Source of the DNA: Timema cristinae
Taxonomy: Eukaryota; Arthropoda; Insecta; Phasmatodea; Timematidae
Reading direction: 5' to 3'
DNA length: 64,000 nucleotides
NCBI GenBank assembly: GCA_039000515.1
Contig: JBCFYV010011172.1
Location: forward strand, 70,071,941-70,135,940
The notes under the pieces were generated by a model that had not been told where the DNA came from, searched no databases, and was given only the letters and a program-made list of their open reading frames with translations. This document shows positions 59,990-64,000 of the stretch, piece after piece. How positions within the stretch are numbered: the stretch's first letter is position 1; each line of letters opens with the position of its first letter. Made by a program: the position numbers and the translations under genes.

Positions 59990-61625
59990 CGGCAATGATT
60001 TTATTCTAACGCATGCGCATGACTGTTATTTTTCTTTTAACCTGGTATTATATATATTCTAAACTCCTAAATTTAACCATGTTCTGAGATTATTATTCTT
60101 AAATGATTAATTTTGTTTAAGACTAAATGTAATACAATTTTTTTATTTTGTATGATTAAAATTGTATTTACTCGGAATTCCATAGGTAGGATTGGGATGT
60201 GGTAATAATGAAACAATAATAAAAACCCACAAAAGTTTCAATTTTTTTATGATAGTTTAAATTAGCACATTTTATTCAGTGATCCATTTTATTTAAATTG
60301 TTCATGTTTTTGTTTTAAGTATTCCTTCAACTCTTGTAGAGATCTACAGCATACCATTGTTGTAGGTAATGTAGTGTCATTAAAATTACATCATCCAGAA
60401 AATGTTCCCGATCACACGCAGTGGTCTCGAGTGTTAAGAGCTATCGTGCCACTGTCAGAGTTAGCCGAGCTAAAGGTCCGTTTTTTTCTCCTAGTTTTCT
60501 AGGAGTGGCACACACCAATTATAGTTTAAACACATAATACATATATAATTTTAATCATCTCGTCTTTACCTTTTGTTGCATAATATATGAAAAGACATTA
60601 ATTATGTTTTATTTTCACAATATGTTTTGATGAAATAAAATGTAAACATCATGTTTACTTTGTACAAACAAATACAAATTTAATAGTTTAAGCAAAAGCT
60701 GTATTAAACTTTCCTAAACCTTGTGACAAAGAAAACCATCCCCTTTTAATTATAATCCCTATTTACAATCATCCATACGTCACTATTCCAACAATATTAC
60801 TACTTCTAAATGGTATCACCTCTTTGGCGTGTATTGTAAAGGTTCTTTTGTTTTGTTATTGGCGTGGTGTTGAAAAGAAGTGATATTAATGCCGGGATGT
60901 AAAAACTTTACAATCATTAGAAAAGAAGGAAAAAGGACTTGTTCCACTACTTATTACCAGTTTAAGATTATGAAAGGATGTACAACAGGATCTTGATTAC
61001 TACTTGAAGAGTTTGTGAGGACATGCATATCCTTCAGTAAACATAAAGAGATATGTACATATGATCTAGTTCTCGACTACAGATGGTCTAGGGTGAGAAG
61101 TTTCAATTTTCTTATATTGTTGCGGGACTGAGGATGGTTTTAATAAAAAAAAGGTAAATAATAGGTGGATGTGAGCAGTGTGGCTATTTTGTTTGACTCA
61201 AAGAAGTCTAATTGTGTTAAGGGTAAATAATAAACTTTCTGTGTCATAATTTTGTACGTGGTTGGACTTAGGTATATATGTTGGTTTTATTTTGCCTTTG
61301 AAAATGTAAGGAAAAAGGTTTTTTTTAATTTTGTTATCGAATGATTTAAATTGGATTAAGATTGTGATATAATAATTATAGCTTTGACAACAAAACAAAT
61401 GTTATATAAATATGTTAACCTAGATATGTGATTTACCGGAGCTCCGCAGGCAGGTTAAGTATAAGTGCCTATCTAAACCCAGAGGTCCCGAGATTAAGTT
61501 TCCTCGTGCAACTGAGCTAGATAAAATTGAACTATTTTTTTTTACATACAACAGTAGGAGAAATATATATTTAATTAAATAATAATATTTTTTTTTCTTA
61601 TTTTTTTTTATTTTATTTTTTCACA
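59990..61625. other. intergenic, may include a 5' LTR
   Basis: No confident LTR boundary could be drawn because the 3' LTR is outside the window. At 61628 TGCGCCTTAACGCGGGG resembles a worn tRNA primer-binding site, which would put the LTR end just before it. Confidence 0.3.
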
Positions 61626-61699
61626 GTGCGCCTTAACGCGGGGTTTTTTCGATAAGGTTAGGATAGAGCAACCTAGTATTTTCAAATGTGGTTTAGGTT

Positions 61700-63566
61700 A
61701 TGAGCCAGGAAGGGTATTTTCTTAGAAGTAGGGACAGAGGACAGTCTAAGATAAACATTAGGTATGAGGCTGAGGTTTTACCCACAATAATGGATGGACA
61801 ATCAATTGATGTAGGGTTGGAGGATGATGCTGCTACCACGACACCACAGCAGGAAAAGGTAGTTAGGGACCAAGTAGTGGTTGAGGATTTGAGCGACGAC
61901 TCATCACAAACTTATTTTGAGGGTCCGTCACCAGACGGGGACAAAATCCTCCTTTCCCTATGGAAGTTCCCCATAGTACCCCTTCGTTGGACCTTATGGC
62001 GGGTATCCAACAGTTGTTAATGGAGATGAGGGAAGGGCAGTTAGTCCTCGAGAGAAAGCTCATTTCTACTCAGGAGGAAACCCGCAGTGAGATTATGCGT
62101 CACATCGGTTCATTAACGGTCAGTATGAGGGAAGAGTTTTCAGCGGCAATAGGCAAGACCAGGGCCGACTTTGAGGTTAGAGTTGAGGCCACTGAAGAGC
62201 GGTTCAGGCAGGAGCTGGCCAGTGTTAAGAAAGAGATCCTGGAGTCAAGGGATGAGCTTAGCCTGACCTTGGAGTCAAACCAAAGGTTGACGGCACAGAA
62301 GCAAAAACAGCAGGTCGCACAGCTAGAGGAAGGATTGAATAGACTAAGCCTAGAGGTGCGCACAGGAAACGAGAGTCAGACAAATACACTGGGGATTCTG
62401 AACTCTACTGTTGGCTCACTGAAGGACAAGAACCGGGATTTAGCCAAAACCCAGGTGGTGTTGGATCAGAGGTTGACTGATACAGCCGAGGAGGTAAAAA
62501 TGGTAAAGAACCAGCTTGAGGGATTGTCAGACCAGGTCAGGTTAGGAGGGTTGGGCGACTTAAGCCCATTTTCTTCATCTTTGTGTACCCTTTTAGGAGA
62601 CCGGGCTCTTGGGGATAGACTCCCTAAATTCAATCGCAGGAGTGGGCAGGATCCCGTTAGCCACCTCAACACTCTGGAGGAACTTTTTGAAGGGCGCCGA
62701 CTAAATGATAAAGAAAAAATAAGGTTAGGGGGCAGTTCCCTCACTGGTGACGCTTTGCCTTGGTGGTTGGTAGTACGCGACAGCATCACAGGCTGGAGGA
62801 GTTTCGAACCCGATTCCTAGCCATGTTTTGGAGTGTGGAGATCCAGGGCCAAATGAGGGCTAAATTACATGCGTCAAGGTACTATGAGAACGGAGGTACT
62901 CTGGAGGGTTACCTTGCCGACGTGTATATTAAAAGTAGGAATTTCGAGTCGAACATCAGTGACTCTGAGTTGATATATATGGTCACGCATCAACTACCCA
63001 TACGGTACCGCCAGATGTTGGTAGGGATTACCTACAACACTTTGGAGGAGTTTAGGGCCGGACTGCAGCGCTTGGACGCTTTGGAACAGGATAGGCGTAG
63101 GGACAAAGTAGGACAGTTTAGTTCCCCACTTCATAGGAGGCCGAACGTGGAACAGCGGGTAGGACCTACTCCACAGTTTCAACTGGGAGCACGTCCACAG
63201 GAAGCGTGGAGGAGAGATAGACCTCCTCGCGACCATTCAGGCCGTAGTTTAGTTTGGGGTGCCCAGACAGAGCACCAATATCCTGGTAGAGGTCGGGAAA
63301 ACTCCCATCATAACCTTGAGGTAAGAGACAAAAGGTCAGTCAACGGACCTTTTCCCCAACCTAGGAACCACCCTTATGGGGACAACGACAGGGACTTTAG
63401 GTCTAGGAGTAACTCCCATACCCCATTTCAACCGTCCCAGACGAACCCTCAACATAGGGTACCAGCTAACATAGGTCCAGTTTATCAAGGGCAAGCATCC
63501 CGTGGTTCTAGTCATCATCCTCAACCAGTTGATGTAAATGTAATCGTCAAAGAGGGAAACTATTGA
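61700..63566 (+). pseudogene. retrotransposon gag, two frame breaks
   Basis: Three overlapping frames cover one gag. 61700-62020 holds an acidic N-terminus starting MSQEGYFLRSRDRG. 61960-62820 holds a long coiled coil (about 62030-62540, heptads rich in Glu, Leu, Lys) and the start of the capsid-like domain (LPKFNRRSGQDPVSHL, then a WWLVVRDS block). 62760-63566 holds the rest of the capsid (EEFRTRFLAMFW, GYLADVYIKSRNF) and an Arg/Gln/Pro-rich nucleic-acid-binding tail. The tail has no CCHC zinc knuckle, as in several insect gypsy groups. Breaks: a frame change between 61921 and 62018, and a one-base loss in a G run near 62790. An alternative is that gag starts at the ATG at 61960 and the first frame is a leader ORF. 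Confidence 0.82.
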
Positions 63567-63618
63567 CCTGCGATGTAGGCAGCTCAGACCGGTCGCAGGT
63601 TCCACACACTCTGGGAGC
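63554..63618 (+). promoter_or_regulatory. gag-pro -1 ribosomal frameshift signal
   Basis: The slippery heptamer GGGAAAC (63554-63560) is parsed G-GGA-AAC in the gag frame, one codon before the gag stop TGA at 63564-63566. After 5 bases a perfect 8-bp stem follows: ACCTGCGA (63566-63573) with TCGCAGGT (63593-63600), loop of 19. Loop bases GCTCAGA (63582-63588) can pair with TCT and GAGC at 63610-63618, making a pseudoknot possible. The -1 frame after slippage is the protease frame that runs to 63787. Confidence 0.85.
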
Positions 63619-63787
63619 ATTTTTAGTATGTCAAGAAAAAGTTAACACCCTTGGTGTAGATCTTAGGGAAGAATTACTAAATGAAAAGGAAGAAATGGAG
63701 ATGTCAGGAAATCCGACGTGCCCCGAGCTTATGTCAGAAGTTGAAGGATTATCTCTGAGTTGTCTATTAAATTCAAGAGCACCATAG
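63557..63787 (+). pseudogene. retrotransposon protease region, decayed
   Basis: The -1 frame continues from the slippery site without a stop for about 75 codons. Near its end, EVEGLSLSCLLNSRAP sits where retroviral-type aspartic proteases have a V-G-L-x-CLLD-S/T-GA active-site segment. Here the catalytic Asp is Asn and the Gly is Arg, and a stop follows at once. Homology is inferred from motif position and context only. Confidence 0.5.
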
Positions 63788-64000
63788 GACAAGATCAGTT
63801 AAATTCGCTGGCTGTTTGTTCTATACTTAAGGATGTAAATGTTGAATTTCTAAACTTCAACAACAGAGTCATCGATGTGTTTGTCAGTCAGAAGAACAGA
63901 AGTAGCCAACTTTTGTACAAATAATTAAATAGTATCATCACTTGACTTCAAATTTGAGCATGGGAAGACAATATTGATATCAATATCTTAAAAAAGCGAT

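Larger units (their letters stand above)
61628..63910 (+). mobile_element. Ty3/gypsy-type LTR retrotransposon, 5' part, inactive
   Basis: Contains gag, a -1 frameshift signal and the start of a protease region, in the usual order. Reverse transcriptase and integrase are not present before the window ends, and the protease is already decayed, so this copy is either truncated or runs on outside in a damaged form. Confidence 0.8.

Noticed and set aside
61921..62020. A second programmed frameshift within gag
   Set aside because: The frame change has the same direction as the gag-pro shift, but no heptamer of the right type is parsed in frame; an indel or an alternative start at 61960 is simpler.

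Overview
Arthropod nuclear DNA, most likely an insect: AT-rich, GT-AG introns, insect-type gene families, TATA/TCAGT core-promoter grammar and a dense load of non-LTR, LTR, SINE and DNA-transposon remnants. There is no bacterial, plasmid or organellar signal. The species cannot be fixed from sequence alone.

Two protein-coding genes are well supported and they converge. Gene 1 (+ strand, coding exons 5314-16469, probable 5'UTR exon near 4790-4885) encodes a 514-residue BTB-BACK-PHR protein of the BTBD1/2/3/6 type. Gene 2 (- strand, coding exons 27718 down to 21171) encodes a 217-residue secreted C-type lectin with a signal peptide and a complete lectin fold. A possible third gene start, a TATA box, an initiator and a short non-coding first exon ending in a splice donor, lies on the - strand near 48.0 kb. 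Its later exons were not found.

Mobile DNA fills much of the rest. From 0 to 4.2 kb there are two non-LTR reverse-transcriptase remnants, one split by two tandem MITEs. Intron 3 of gene 1 holds a PIF/Harbinger element with both ends and a TTA duplication (12496-14541); it carries a truncated transposase and a decayed three-exon MADF gene. Two tRNA-derived SINE families, one with several perfect 9-14 bp target duplications, share one 3' tail that can fold. Elements at 40.6 and 47.5 kb (and perhaps 46.8 kb) are foldbacks with tRNA-like inverted ends. There is a 365-bp palindromic TTAA-flanked MITE (40928-41292) and a 590-bp hAT-type element with an 8-bp duplication (57329-57918). The right edge holds the 5' part of a Ty3/gypsy-type retrotransposon with gag, a textbook -1 frameshift signal, and a decayed protease.

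Tandem arrays are the other theme: 48 bp (6.7 kb), 36 bp (14.6 kb), 109 bp (28.1 kb), 58 bp x ~47 (28.9-31.6 kb), 57 bp x ~25 (42.2-43.7 kb), 62-63 bp (53.4-54.3 kb), a G-rich 60-73 bp set (54.4-54.7 kb) and 89 bp (58.0-58.9 kb). Most long open frames between 28 and 60 kb are by-products of these arrays, not genes.
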